From Plasmopara viticola (Eukaryota > Oomycota > Peronosporomycetes > Peronosporales > Peronosporaceae), in assembly GCA_001695595.3 (NCBI GenBank), contig MBPM02000033.1:434001-498000 (forward strand): a DNA stretch of 64,000 nt. Reading direction: 5' to 3'. The notes under the pieces were generated by a model, which saw only the letters and a program-made list of their open reading frames with translations, did no database searches and was not told the origin of the DNA. Of the stretch, positions 25,201 through 36,477 are shown piece by piece. Each line of letters opens with the position of its first letter. The first letter of the stretch is position 1. The position numbers and the translations under genes were made by a program.

Positions 25201-27479
25201 GAACCCAGTTACCTTGACTGGTTTTAAAAGTGACCCCTCAGTGATTGATGCCATCAACTTCCCTAACTCTTAAGCATCTTAATAACTTTTACGCCTGCGT
25301 TTCAACGGTATTTGATGGAAGAGATTAATGCTTTATAATAAGAATGATGCGCACAAGTAGTCCTTAAGGGCGATGATACTCCGGTGGAGTGGTTTTACAG
25401 GTGACTGACCAGCATTTGCCCTAACTGCTTGAGCAGAAGAGGGCAAACACCACGTGCGTCTTTTAATCCCTGATCAAGGCCTCCTTGTTAGCATCATCTG
25501 CACCCTATATCCTGAGAAAAGACTTCACTTTTTCTCTTTGTATGTGATAACGTTTAGCCTTACCGGTTTATTCTTTAAATTATGCGCCACCTTTTCGACA
25601 AAGGCTTAAAATGCAAATTTTGGAGCACTTGGCTCGCCTTGGAATCTAATCGGATGTAGGCACTGTTATTCCTCATCCTTCAGTGGACACTTACACCATG
25701 CACCATGCTTTTTAATTGCTCGAGAGTTGTGAAGCTAGGCCACTTCACTTGCCGACGCTATGTGAATAGCCGCACCATCAACATAAAACAGCACTGATAG
25801 GACGGGTGCTCTCTAATTCTCGTAAGAGCGTCGGCAAACAAAGCCATGTCGGCGTTCAGGCTGGACGATCTTCTGATTATAACAAGAGAACATTTAGTAC
25901 AACACACTCTAGCTTTTACTGGTTGCAACCCAAGTCAGACACCTCAGCATACTTACGAGAACTTGGGTCGCAGAGTGAATAGCCACTGTATTCCGTGTAC
26001 GAGTCGGCAGCTTTAGTAGCTGATCCAAAGAGCTTAAAGGCCGGGAGAAACATTCGCCAAGTTTGGTTGCATATTGATGGGAGTATTTAGGAAAACGAGA
26101 ATTATTTCCCCGACTTAAGCTAAGGAAAAGCCAGAAGCAGAATTTCATTTTTTGCCTCGCACGTTGATAGGTACGATTCGAAAATTACATTTACCGGAAA
26201 CCTTTATTGGTCTCCATCATTACGATAAGGAAGGAACAAACGTCTGTACTTCGTATTTGCATGGCAGCGATCGTTCGGATGAAGAGCTTTATTGTGAAAG
26301 GCCAAACAAAGATAAATTCCAGCAAATCCATCGAGAAGTCTTCCAAGCAATTGGCCTGGATTAAGCGGACTATAATAAACAACACGCTCACCAATTGAAG
26401 ACGAATATGCAATAATCGATCTTACGGATGACAGTAATGTGAAATTTGCTGGAAATGGTCTGAGTTTTTTTTTCTATTTACTGGTTATTAGATGAGCAGG
26501 GAAGCTAAGCCAACAGGTGAATGGCCTCACCAACTGGAAGGCAAAAAGTAAGCCTTAACTCGTAATGCTGCAGCCGTGAACGCTGCACATGCATACGATC
26601 ATTAGGATGTTTTATTTCTAAAAGAAGTGATTACCAGGAATTAACTCCTAGCATTATCCTTGCTGCAGAAATAAAGAAGATTGCGATCTAGAAAGCCGCG
26701 TAGATCTTAGCATCTATAAAATTTGGATGTACGAAAAGGATATTACTCACACCTTACTGATCTTTTTAAAATTATGAGCAACCTTCCAAAAAGCTCGAAG
26801 TTCTTTTAATCTCGTATCCACCATTATATCGTATATTAATGAGATTAATTCTCCGTCTCAAATCGAGAGGATGGGACTGATCTCCAAGCATGTTCCATTA
26901 ATGAACTCACGAGCATGGGCCTCTAGGATGAACGAGCTCACCAGATCTTCCATTGGCTGGCAGGGTTCAAAGACCCTATAAGATCTGGACGGATACGAAA
27001 CGATAAACTATTCAGCTCAACCATGCTAAAGTTGTTGAGATCGATGTATAGCCACGATTATACAACTTCTCCAAAGAAAACGATGTTAAGCGATAGACAG
27101 GTAGTCACTTCAACCTTAAAGCTGAAGCGTATTATGCGTTTATATAAAGCTGAAAGCTTTTACCTGTCAGTCTTTGCCTATGAGGATGCTGGTCTTACCT
27201 TGCTAAAAAATATTTGCCGGGCACAGTATGCTTGTCCGCGCGTGAAATGTCATCTCTATAATCGTCTCTAGCTGCGCTTGGGCTTTCCATGTAAGACCCG
27301 CAGCGCGATCGCTGGATCAAGCAATGATCAACTAGAGACGTCTCTGTTTGACAGCAGAGACCCACTGCGGCGCCGTAAACAGCTCAATAGATATCACTTC
27401 GAGAGAATTTTGGCAAAATTGTAGGAACACTAGTTCGAATGGAAAGTTGGCGCGAGCTTAGGCGCTAGTGAGAGGCTTA

Positions 27480-28640
27480 AAAAGTTACCATCAATCGGAA
27501 ATTTGAAACTACGACAGTAGAAACAAATTTCGTATAATTGCCGTCAAACGATGCAGAGGAAGCGGGCGGGCCATGAAGTGCCGTAGCCTGTGTCACATTG
27601 ATCGAGCGCGTATTATTGAATATCTCCAAGTTCGTGGTCTGACCGCTGGCCTCACTCCCATCAGTTTCTGCAAACACAAGGTCAGTACAAAATGTAAGAT
27701 AGAACTTAGTTGCTGACACGGCAGAGAGGAATGTCAAATTCACATTCAGGTCTGACCAAGTCGATCGGATATGTATACAAGGTCAACTTGTAAATGGCCG
27801 ACTTAATCTTGTTCTCAGTATGACAAGAGCAAAGGGATGCAACAACAGTTTTCTGCTAGAGCTCGTGGCTGTCTTAGAGGCTCTTTTTTTTGCGATTACT
27901 TCCTTGTGCAAACAAATCTACTATACGTTCTTGGCGCTCAACGACTCCTTCGATTTTTAACAATCAGAAAGAGTGTCAGTAGAAATAGAAAATGGAGACA
28001 TGCAATACTCGGGGGCGGCAGTAAGTGGCCACTTGATACGTTCTTCTAGTCTGTGGATCCATGAATGTATGGGCTCCTAGTCATATTAGTTGAGCGCAAC
28101 ATTTTATTAAAGCGGATCTACAAATTGCAAATACAGCAACAACGTGACACTAATCAACACGCATAAATCTAAAGCTTTACGCTGGCCCTCCGTAGCATCG
28201 ATCCGTACCCCAGTGCCGGGCTCTCTGGTCACTATAACGCTGGCTAAAGGCAACAAACGGAGACATGGCCTATACGACGTCTATGACGAGGGTCTAGGTC
28301 GGAGGCCGTCAACTAAATCCCCCAATTACTAAAGAGTCTGGGGCTCCTCTTGAGTGTTAGACCTGTGCGCAGTTCAAACAACTAAGCCCTAGCTTCCAAC
28401 GAGATTCCTCGGATAAAACGTGGGGGTGACGACCTAGATCCATTGGATCGGGCTAGGAAGAGAAGTCACGGACGAAGATTGTAATAAAAGAATTGGCGGA
28501 CTGGAGAATGATGTCGCGATAGCCGTAGCCATCAAATGTTTAGATTAAAAATGATAGACGAAAGAAAGAGCGCGATCTATCCATATCATTAGCGTAATAA
28601 GATCATCTAAATTAATATCTTAGAAAGGTATCATCAATTG
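27480..28640. repeat. Diverged interspersed repeat, copy A
   Basis: Several segments match 56560-58040 in the same order. Examples are ATGAAGTGCCGTAGCC near 27570 against GTGAAGTGCCACAGCC near 56595, CTTGTAAATGGCCGA near 27790 against CTTGTAAATGGCTGA near 57170, GACAAGAGCAAAG in both, and GAATGATGTCGCGATAG near 28510 against GAATAACGTCACGATAG near 57865. It is probably a decayed transposon; the class is unknown. Confidence 0.55.
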
Positions 28641-29638
28641 TTGACCAGATCGAAGACTTGAATATGTGCAAAATCGTAAAAGTAATCGCTAGAAAGCGAC
28701 CGCGAGGCATGTAACGCAACTTTGCCGCAAGTATTATATCATTGATGACCTACTCACGATTCAAATCTCCCAGTTATATAGGCAGTGAATTAGTGAGAGG
28801 TGGTCTGCCCAAACATGTCAATCATATATTACACGTCAATCGCGTTTGTCTGCAACAGCTAATTTGCAGTTACTCCAAGAGAAACTTCAATGTAAACACT
28901 TATTGCGCAAATACCATTGGAGACCAAAAAGACAACCAGTTGTCATCACCGAGTCAAGAGTCACCATAGGAGTGAGCCAGCTTCACAAATGAGCTTACCC
29001 TCGGCACCCCCCCCACAATAATCGAAGTAGTCCCTAAAATTACCAGTGCCATCGTGAAAGTCGTTCCGCGCAGCGCGGCACTGGTCATTTTGAGACTCAT
29101 TAGGAGACTGGTGGGTCAAGTGAAAGCTAGCTTTGGCAGCTCGACGAAATGGTAAGAATTGCGGCGAACTACCCGCAGACGCGTTTCAACTGTTTTAATC
29201 CGTGGACCAATTCCTTGAGACGCCAGAGCTACTAGTCGACTTTCTGGGATACAGAGAATTACTGGAACCTCGCAAAGTCGTCCAAACCCACTTCACCTCA
29301 TACGATGTCATTCGCGGGGTAGATTATTGCTGATCACTTTGCTGGAAATGCTAAAGAAGTACAAGATTGTGTACGTATTTTTCCAATTCGATGTGGCTTT
29401 GACAGTGCTCGAAATAATCTGCCCCCCCCCCTGTGACTAGCTTTTACAGCGTCTTTTCTTTCAAATCAATAGGTAACACATCGTGTACCTCCTCCACAAA
29501 GCGATAGCTTGCTATTGCTATTCATCCTGATACTAGATTTGCGAGCAAGAATTCGGTCTCGGTTCCAGTCCAGAAAGCACCTAGCTCTAAAAAGCTTAAT
29601 GAAAAGTTTACGGTCTTCTGGTGAGCGGCCGTTCAAAA

Positions 29639-29655
29639 TATATATATATATATAT
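29639..29655. repeat. (TA)n microsatellite
   Basis: This is a run of alternating TA at about 29639-29655. A similar AT-rich run lies at about 30026-30049. Confidence 0.85.
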
Positions 29656-30284
29656 GAGAGGAGTGGCATAAGCAAGAGACTGCAACTTTGAGATTGTTAA
29701 TTAAACAAAATTTCTTAGTGTAATAATTACTCCACCAAAATCCCTTTCTTGTAGAATTTTCTTTAGCCAAAATTGGTTATTTAGGAATGGTTTAAGCTAT
29801 GTTATCGATAGGTTTATTAGGTATAATTGTATGGACACTTACCGGCCGCTGTTTTACTAGGTTTAAGCCCTAGGCTTAACTTATAGAACAAGCAAGCATC
29901 TGGTGAGATTAACGCCTCTATAAGTGGCTCTTTTTGATAATTAGAGAAAAATAGTAAATTTTGCAAATTCTATAATTGGTTAACATTTCCTCAATTTCAT
30001 CTAATCTAGTACCAAATTGTTCACAATATATATATAAATATATATATAATTTGGATTCTAGCTGCCGGAACATCTGACTCGCACTATCGTTTGCTATCAT
30101 AAAATCGGCAAAAAGGAGTGTAGCCAAGACAGCTCGCTCAACCTTAGCGAGATGCTGCTCTTACACGACGAATCGCATGTTGCATGTAGAACGTCACATT
30201 CGCTTTTAGAAGATTCGCTAATATTTAGTATTAATTAGTCCAATTTAAGTACCAAGTCAAATTTACCTTTGCGCCCTATATAGC

Positions 30285-33095
30285 CTACATCTCGAATTCT
30301 TCCTCGTGAACGTCAAAATTAGCACCACCCAGGCTGTAGACAGCCTCGTTAGTCACCATTTTAAGCGCTGGGGGCCCAGACACTATCACGCCAACACTCG
30401 GTAGCAGATCTGAGGAACTGTTGTCCTTCTTGTGAGTTTCGAGCGTCTGTTGTAGCAACGAACGCATGTTGGGACGCTCACCAATTATTATGTCAAAATG
30501 ATGGACAAGGTCACCGACAGAGTGAACATCATTCGTAAAAGCAACAACGTTTAACTGAGGAGTTTCCGCCAAAGAAGGCGGCGTCGGCTCTTTGATTGCG
30601 TGACTGCGACGGAAGATGACGTATTCATACCAAATAAAAGCATACACGACAACGATTGTCAAACAAAACATTGCGAGCTGAAAAGCACGATCGAGTGGCC
30701 ACAATTCCCAATGGTTGTCACCTTGAATGACTCCGTTTCCCCATCGCACGGCAAAGACGACACCGATAGCAACCACATAGAGCGTCAGATACATGATGCA
30801 ACGCAAGGTGTTGCTCGAGCGAAGGGGCTCGTAAAAGGGACGAGGCGCTCGGCTTTCGAGCTTGACCGTCGCCACGTCCACAATCTCTTTGATCGGCGAC
30901 GTCTCGAGCTTCTTTGCCAGGTCAGCTTCCGAGTACGTCCCACTCGCAAAGAGATGAGTACGGAATAGTTGTCTGTTCGGATCTAGCTCGCGAAGCTTAG
31001 CAAGCACAGGCGCGACAGTTTGAAAAACACTAAACTCGCGAAATGTGAAGATGAAGGTAACACGCTGGGTCCATTGAGCCCCATTTACCGACAATTTGCC
31101 AGCAAGGTCGTCCAAAATGGCCAGAACGGGCGTCACACCGATACCACCACCGACCAAGCACACGGTGGAGTAATCTTCGTACAACTCCAATGAAGCGCCA
31201 TAGAATCCATCCATATACATCAGCGGCATGACATTTTCGTGGTGGCAGGTCTTGGCATATTGCACCAGATTCTTTGACCAGTCACCAAGAGGCTTGATCA
31301 AAACTGTGACGTCGGTAGCGCTTGTCTTTGGAGACGACGCGATTGTCAGCGCGTGCCACTCGAGGTTCGAAATTTGAGGTACATTTAGGTACAGAAAGTT
31401 TCCAGCTTTGAAGTCGTACGATGATGACGCTGGCGATGTCCCGTTGGCGGCACGATTGATGACTACCTTGACCAGTTCCTCGTGACCTTCACCAATGACT
31501 GAAAACTCTTTGACCAAGACGGGAGTCATGGCATTCCAGCTAGAAGCAGCCCGACTAACGAACCACACACATCCTGACGGCAAGATCCACCACAAAATTT
31601 GAGCCCAGTGCAAGATCGCGAAAAACACAGCAATGGCAGACAACACCCAGTGTGTAATGTAAAACCACTCGTAAGCTTTGCGACGGATAATGGGAAACGA
31701 AGTTGGGATCAAGAGCACGAGAGCGAGCGTCGAGATGAAGCCAAAGGTGTTAAACCAGGCGTAATAGCCGCCACCCGATTCATCCAGCTTGATATCGCAG
31801 CTTGTGCACGGGAGCTGATTATCCCGCCACGTGCCCAAACGGACCCAATAGACCCAGTAGCCAAGCATGTGCACAACCGCCGTGATGACGGTCATGAATC
31901 CAATCCAGCGGTGAAACTTGACGCCGTTAGCGTACGAGACGTTAAAGAATTCCATCCAGGGAGAGTTTCTCGTGACGGGCAACATGAGAAACGACAAGTT
32001 GTAGATGCACAAGTAGGCAGAACTGATACCGATGATGTTCCAGTACTTGTCAGAGTTTAGCGTACCAGCTTTAGTAGCTTTATCGATGCGACGATCCCAC
32101 TGGAACCAGAAACACAGCGCATTCCCACCTAGAACGTAGACGACCCCAACGATCCACTCACCTACCGTGAACCGAGAAACCCCAAGAACTGGAAATTTTG
32201 GCTTGCGACGCATTAGCATTGCAAAGCGCCAAATAATCGTGGAAGTTAAGCGACGGGCTGTGTTAATATGACGCAAGTACTCGATAAGTAGTACGCTAGT
32301 GACGAACGGAACGATGCAGAAGATGAAAAGGAACGTTGGTCGAACCATTTCGGTGTGACCGCTCTCAGTGATGTTGCGACCAACACTCGTGTCCAAGATG
32401 TGGCCGTGGCCAAGATGGGGCAACATGAGAAACGACAAGTTGTAGATGCACAAGTAGGCAGAACTGATACCGATGATGTTCCAGTACTTGTCAGAGTTTA
32501 GCGTACCAGCTTTAGTAGCTTTATCGATGCGACGATCCCACTGGAACCAGAAACACAGCGCATTCCCACCTAGAACGTAGACGACCCCAACGATCCACTC
32601 ACCTACCGTGAACCGAGAAACCCCAAGAACTGGAAATTTTGGCTTGCGACGCATTAGCATTGCAAAGCGCCAAATAATCGTGGAAGTTAAGCGACGGGCT
32701 GTGTTAATATGACGCAAGTACTCGATAAGTAGTACGCTAGTGACGAACGGAACGATGCAGAAGATGAAAAGGAACGTTGGTCGAACCATTTCGGTGTGAC
32801 CGCTCTCAGTGATGTTGCGACCAACACTCGTGTCCAAGATGTGGCCGTGGCCATGGCCACTCACAACAGGTGCATTCGGGTACCCATTCCACCAATTTGT
32901 CATGGTATTCACTAGGTTGAGCTCATACAACGGTGCCCAGGTAGCAATGTTGCCGAAAATGAAGCCGGCGATACCCAAAACAATAGAGAAACGGACAAAG
33001 TGAACGGCGTTGGATGGAGTGATTTTTTGAACCAGCAACCTTCTATGATTGCCCGCATCAGTCTCTGGCGTCTTGTGAGCGTTGTAGTCCGCCAT
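30285..33095 (-). CDS. Ferric reductase/NADPH-oxidase-like protein with internal 147-residue tandem duplication
   Basis: The ATG at 33095 (MADYNAHKTPETD) matches the start of the paralogue at 37588; an upstream TTG in frame is not a start. The protein is 936 residues, that is 789 plus an exact repeat of 147. The domain order is N-terminal membrane segments, a repeated block GHGHILDTSVG to YNLSFLMLP, a ferric-reductase membrane domain with two His pairs spaced 14 apart (FHRWIGF and VVHMLGYW; ITHW and ILHW) for two hemes, the FAD motif WHALTIASSP, and the NAD(P)H motif VGGGIGVTPVLAIL. A further membrane pair then lies inside the NAD-binding half, with VIVSGP near the end. It should carry electrons from NADPH across the plasma or an internal membrane to ferric iron or oxygen. 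The extra block adds about three hydrophobic segments ahead of the heme domain and may spoil topology. The duplication could also be an assembly error. Confidence 0.85.
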   Translation of the reverse strand: MADYNAHKTPETDAGNHRRLLVQKITPSNAVHFVRFSIVLGIAGFIFGNIATWAPLYELNLVNTMTNWWNGYPNAPVVSGHGHGHILDTSVGRNITESGHTEMVRPTFLFIFCIVPFVTSVLLIEYLRHINTARRLTSTIIWRFAMLMRRKPKFPVLGVSRFTVGEWIVGVVYVLGGNALCFWFQWDRRIDKATKAGTLNSDKYWNIIGISSAYLCIYNLSFLMLPHLGHGHILDTSVGRNITESGHTEMVRPTFLFIFCIVPFVTSVLLIEYLRHINTARRLTSTIIWRFAMLMRRKPKFPVLGVSRFTVGEWIVGVVYVLGGNALCFWFQWDRRIDKATKAGTLNSDKYWNIIGISSAYLCIYNLSFLMLPVTRNSPWMEFFNVSYANGVKFHRWIGFMTVITAVVHMLGYWVYWVRLGTWRDNQLPCTSCDIKLDESGGGYYAWFNTFGFISTLALVLLIPTSFPIIRRKAYEWFYITHWVLSAIAVFFAILHWAQILWWILPSGCVWFVSRAASSWNAMTPVLVKEFSVIGEGHEELVKVVINRAANGTSPASSSYDFKAGNFLYLNVPQISNLEWHALTIASSPKTSATDVTVLIKPLGDWSKNLVQYAKTCHHENVMPLMYMDGFYGASLELYEDYSTVCLVGGGIGVTPVLAILDDLAGKLSVNGAQWTQRVTFIFTFREFSVFQTVAPVLAKLRELDPNRQLFRTHLFASGTYSEADLAKKLETSPIKEIVDVATVKLESRAPRPFYEPLRSSNTLRCIMYLTLYVVAIGVVFAVRWGNGVIQGDNHWELWPLDRAFQLAMFCLTIVVVYAFIWYEYVIFRRSHAIKEPTPPSLAETPQLNVVAFTNDVHSVGDLVHHFDIIIGERPNMRSLLQQTLETHKKDNSSSDLLPSVGVIVSGPPALKMVTNEAVYSLGGANFDVHEEEFEM
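31977..32412 (-). repeat. Tandem duplication unit inside ferric reductase gene, downstream (C-terminal) copy
   Basis: The 436 bases here recur at 32418-32853 with no difference that I can find; the period is 441 bases, an exact multiple of three. This copy is followed on the coding strand by the normal continuation VTRNSPWMEFF. Confidence 0.92.
32418..32853 (-). repeat. Tandem duplication unit inside ferric reductase gene, upstream (N-terminal) copy
   Basis: This copy follows the normal N-terminus (APVVSGHG) and ends in the novel junction MLPHLGHGHIL at about 32413-32417 on the coding strand. Confidence 0.92.
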
Positions 33096-33128
33096 TTTCA
33101 AGGCAGTTGATAGTGGCAAGATAAGTGC

Positions 33129-33142
33129 AAATTTCTGAATGA
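33129..33142 (-). promoter_or_regulatory. Oomycete-type initiator (INR) upstream of ferric reductase gene
   Basis: On the minus strand this reads TCATTCAGAAATTT, a good fit to the oomycete initiator TCATTYYNNAWTTT. It lies ~34 bases upstream of the ATG at 33095, which supports that start and a short 5' UTR. Confidence 0.6.
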
Positions 33143-33953
33143 CATTTTACAACTCCTTGATAGTGCTAAATGTCCCCATAGACACAAGTCGACTGGTCAA
33201 CAATAGCCTGAAAAAACTGATGCTGCTTGCGATACACGAAGCGAAGGTGATCTCATATTGCTCAAAAAACTGAAAATGCCTTTCAACGTCTGAAGAGGTG
33301 CCGATGCGTATTATTGAATTGGTAGGTGTCTCGATCACATTAACGCCTGTGTTGTCACGAACCTGAAACCGACGTAAAACGATGTATTACTAGCACGGCA
33401 GTTTCATCGCGGATCGCGCCTTGAGCAATGCAGGAAAATTTAACTCGCTGCTCTTTGTATGTATTATGGTAAGTGGGTGGTACCGCTTATCATGGCATCA
33501 CTTATGGTTCATATTCTTATAGTTCGGCTGTACCGTGTTGTACTTTACTTGAGGCAACCTGTATCCCATGTACAAAATTACCAAGTTGCAGTTTTTAACA
33601 TTACCATAACGTAAGCATGCGTCATATCGCGAACATCTTAATATAGCAAAAGTTATACGCTGCAAGCCTTAACACATTTAACGCGCATCTCAGTGCAATC
33701 GGCGTGAAGACCACCACAATAGCATGCAGGTAGAATCACTAGGAGCAACCATATTTTGTATTAATCAGGAACTTTGAATTGCTGTCTGTCTGTCTAATGT
33801 GGCACATTAATCCAGCATGCAAAACAAAAACAATAATGGTGCAGCCGAATATATGGTTTGCAAACAATGCAATTCTTTTTTTCCACTTACAATAGTCGAT
33901 TATAAACCCCCTTTCAAATATGTTTCTATCGATTTGATCGCACTTCGACCAAA
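33143..33953. other. Divergent intergenic region
   Basis: About 810 bp separates the divergent ferric reductase and PH-RhoGAP genes. The stretch contains no supportable gene and presumably holds both promoters. Confidence 0.5.
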
Positions 33954-36419
33954 ATGATGGCGACTCCGTTCGGCGCACGTTTCCGTCGAGATAATGGCGC
34001 TACTGCTGCCAAAAGTGATAACGAAGATCGTGTGGGGGAAATGCTAAGCGATAGCTCAGACAGCGGATCGCCTCTGGGAGGTGATGTTCGGCCCAGTGAA
34101 GCAAAGTTGTCGAAACCTAGACTGTCAAACAACAGCTCGCTGCGATCTTCGAGTGCATCGGATGAGAAAATTTCAGAGAGTGCTGCAGTAAAGTGGAAAC
34201 GATCGAAAAGTGAGTGCAGTGATGCAATAAAGAGTGAGGACGCGACGGAGAGTGAACAGATGCTCAAAGGGATACAGAAGAGGACATTTGGATCACTGAG
34301 CCAAAGCAGTCGTACTTCCATGTCAACGAAACGGAGCGCAGGACGAAAATGGTACAGTGACTCTGATGAAGAGGATGAGGAAACCAAGGGAACTTCTTTG
34401 AATAAAGAGAGCTTCGTACGGAGCATTGAAGACGAGGATTCGGATCTAGACGGGTACATTGCAGGTTCCGTGATGAATCCACGAAGAGAAGAAACCAAAA
34501 TTCCTCCACCAACATCTGGAAAGCAAGCGCGCTCAAAGCTCAAACGACTGAATAAACACAGAGAAAGAACGGGTGACGGAGGGAGTGAATCCTACAATAG
34601 TGGAAGTGTAGCTTTAGCTGCGCGTGATGGATCAAAAAAGACGAATATGCTCAAGCTAATTGCAAAGACAAGTACGATGGCGCCGTTTGGTATAAAAGTA
34701 AAAGGATCTGGAGTCGAAGATTCAGATGTGCCGACTGCTGATAGTCTTGCTAACACGAATAGAGATGCACCATCAAGTACGGAGCACTCGGCATTAGACC
34801 CTTCAGTTGTGACTAATTCAAGAGTAGGAAAACCCATCGAGGTGCAGACAGGAGGTGCTAGGAATGTGCCCGCTATTATTATCAATCGCCGAACAGATCG
34901 CCTCAAGCACTCTGCTAGCGGCTCCGAGTACGGTGGATCTCCTCGAGTTGCCATAAACAGCGCTGATGAAGTTTTGAGTCCTGGTTTACGCAAAGTACCC
35001 GGAGCATTTCCGGGGAGGCCTGGTAGTGGGGTCCTTTTGGAAGGATGGCTACGTCAGAAACAACGTCGGGGAATCAAAGGGCTTAAGAAATGGAACTCGC
35101 GTTATTTTGTGCTCTATGCGCGGCTAAATGAGGTGCGGTACTATGCTGACGTCGTTCAATCGGCTTGGGGACCGATTCCGCTTGGCGAGATCGGATCGAT
35201 TTCGCTGCGGCTGATTCAGCGCATTGGTAAACTTAGTCACCCAAAGTACAAAGGATGTCGTTTCGACATTACGTGCCGCAACAGCTGGGGCACACACTAT
35301 GCGGATGACTACGTATCTTCCGACGAAGAGAACGCCAATGGTAGCAATCACGTCGGCCCGGCTTCGAATATTGAAAAGCCGACGACCTCGACTCCATCCA
35401 AGCAAGAAAAAAGCGGCACTCCAAAGTCGTCTCGTGTTTACAGTCTTGTCTCTGACTCACCGCAGGTCACGGTGGCGTGGGTAAATATGCTGGATTCGCT
35501 GCTAGTACGAAGTGCCAACAGCCCACGACCAGACGTGGATTCACCTGTTGAAAACGCTGGCGCTATTTCAGCGACGAGTGCAAGCGGTAGAGGGAGAAGA
35601 TCACGGGCCATTGCACGTCAGCAATCTTCTGCGTTAAATACAGAGTCATTAGTGCTTACAGGCCCTGAAGAACCAGTACCAATGGCGATTATATACGCCA
35701 TCAACTTCATCTTCGACTCGACGCCTGGCATCGAAACTGAGAAATTTTACGAGATCAAACCAGATGCAACAAAGCTGAAGGTAACAATTAAGTTATGCTT
35801 TGCGTACCTTGTTCACCTTAAACACTTTTTTTGTCTGCAGGTTGCTCTAAAATTTCTAAACGAATTTGCTGGTGAATCTGGGACCCGCAAACCAACTAAG
35901 GAGGAGCTAGAGGAGTTGCTGGATGCCACAACCGCTGGAGCAATTGTACAATTGTGGTTGAATCAGCTTGATCAGCCTCTTATCCCCTTCGCCATGTACG
36001 AAGACTTCGCAACCCTCGCACATGAGATGCAGTCTGCCCCTTTTGACTTACGACGCAATCTCGGGGCATTGTTTGAAGCTTTACCTACGAAAAACCTGTA
36101 CGATCAAAACCCTGTTTCTTCTACTACTAAAGCACTGATAATTTTTATTTTTCTCGTACACTGCAGCACCATGCTCGCTTGCCTGCTCTTCCACCTCAAC
36201 GATGTCAGCGTCTACTCTTCTAAGAATGGAATGGACGCAGCAAAACTCGCGCACCTCTTTACCAAATATATTTTACGTCCACAGCAGAAATCTTCACAAG
36301 CTGATAGCGGTGAAGAAGACGTCAACGAAGTCGTTCGATTAGTCGAAGAAATGATCACCAATGTCGACACATTTATCGACGAAAAGGAAGCTCAGCTTCT
36401 TGAAGACAACCGACTGTAA
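33954..36419 (+). CDS. PH and RhoGAP domain protein, probably lacking the arginine finger
   Basis: The first ~350 residues are Ser- and acid-rich and disordered. A PH domain follows (~357-520: GVLLEGWLRQKQRRGIKGLKKW, interrupted here, then SRYFVLYARLNEVRYY, with an acidic insertion and a closing VTVAWVNMLDSLL helix). A RhoGAP domain spans ~573-815 (VPMAIIYAINFIF, QLWLNQLDQPLIPF, LFTKYILRP). Two GT-AG introns sit inside the open frame, both multiples of three: 35781-35840 (60 nt, GTAACA...CTGCAG) and 36098-36166 (69 nt, GTACGA...CTGCAG). Splicing joins KLK to VALKFLNEF and KNL to TMLACLLFHLND, restoring the family pattern; the spliced protein is ~778 residues. RhoGAPs normally have G-[IF]-[FY]-R at the catalytic loop; here the loop reads TEKFYEIKP, with Tyr where the catalytic Arg is expected. 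It may therefore bind a Rho GTPase at membranes without stimulating hydrolysis. It converges with NAA38, 58 bp apart. Confidence 0.85.
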   Translation: MMATPFGARFRRDNGATAAKSDNEDRVGEMLSDSSDSGSPLGGDVRPSEAKLSKPRLSNNSSLRSSSASDEKISESAAVKWKRSKSECSDAIKSEDATESEQMLKGIQKRTFGSLSQSSRTSMSTKRSAGRKWYSDSDEEDEETKGTSLNKESFVRSIEDEDSDLDGYIAGSVMNPRREETKIPPPTSGKQARSKLKRLNKHRERTGDGGSESYNSGSVALAARDGSKKTNMLKLIAKTSTMAPFGIKVKGSGVEDSDVPTADSLANTNRDAPSSTEHSALDPSVVTNSRVGKPIEVQTGGARNVPAIIINRRTDRLKHSASGSEYGGSPRVAINSADEVLSPGLRKVPGAFPGRPGSGVLLEGWLRQKQRRGIKGLKKWNSRYFVLYARLNEVRYYADVVQSAWGPIPLGEIGSISLRLIQRIGKLSHPKYKGCRFDITCRNSWGTHYADDYVSSDEENANGSNHVGPASNIEKPTTSTPSKQEKSGTPKSSRVYSLVSDSPQVTVAWVNMLDSLLVRSANSPRPDVDSPVENAGAISATSASGRGRRSRAIARQQSSALNTESLVLTGPEEPVPMAIIYAINFIFDSTPGIETEKFYEIKPDATKLKVTIKLCFAYLVHLKHFFCLQVALKFLNEFAGESGTRKPTKEELEELLDATTAGAIVQLWLNQLDQPLIPFAMYEDFATLAHEMQSAPFDLRRNLGALFEALPTKNLYDQNPVSSTTKALIIFIFLVHCSTMLACLLFHLNDVSVYSSKNGMDAAKLAHLFTKYILRPQQKSSQADSGEEDVNEVVRLVEEMITNVDTFIDEKEAQLLEDNRL

Positions 36420-36477
36420 AAAGTGTCAAAAGTTTGCTGCTGCGTCTCTCGGAAGTAAGTCTTCAACTGCCTCTATA

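Larger units (their letters stand above)
19298..30284. other. 11-kb gene-poor stretch with decayed repeats
   Basis: I find no gene here that I can support. Open frames are short and occur on both strands. A repeat shared with 56.5-58.0 kb lies at about 27.5-28.6 kb, and there are AT microsatellites near 29.64 and 30.03 kb and C-runs near 29.00 and 29.42 kb. The rest looks like old transposon sequence and cannot be classified by eye. Confidence 0.5.

Noticed and set aside
24542..26412. A retrotransposon gene
   Set aside because: Several frames look weakly coding, but none shows reverse transcriptase, integrase or gag motifs that I can point to.
29639..30050. AT-rich runs as origin or telomere-like sequence
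   Set aside because: They are simple microsatellites with no other supporting signal.
31599..32060. Plus-strand open frames within the ferric reductase gene, and the same frames at 38110-38634
   Set aside because: They are antisense shadows that exist in both paralogues only because the coding strands are near identical.
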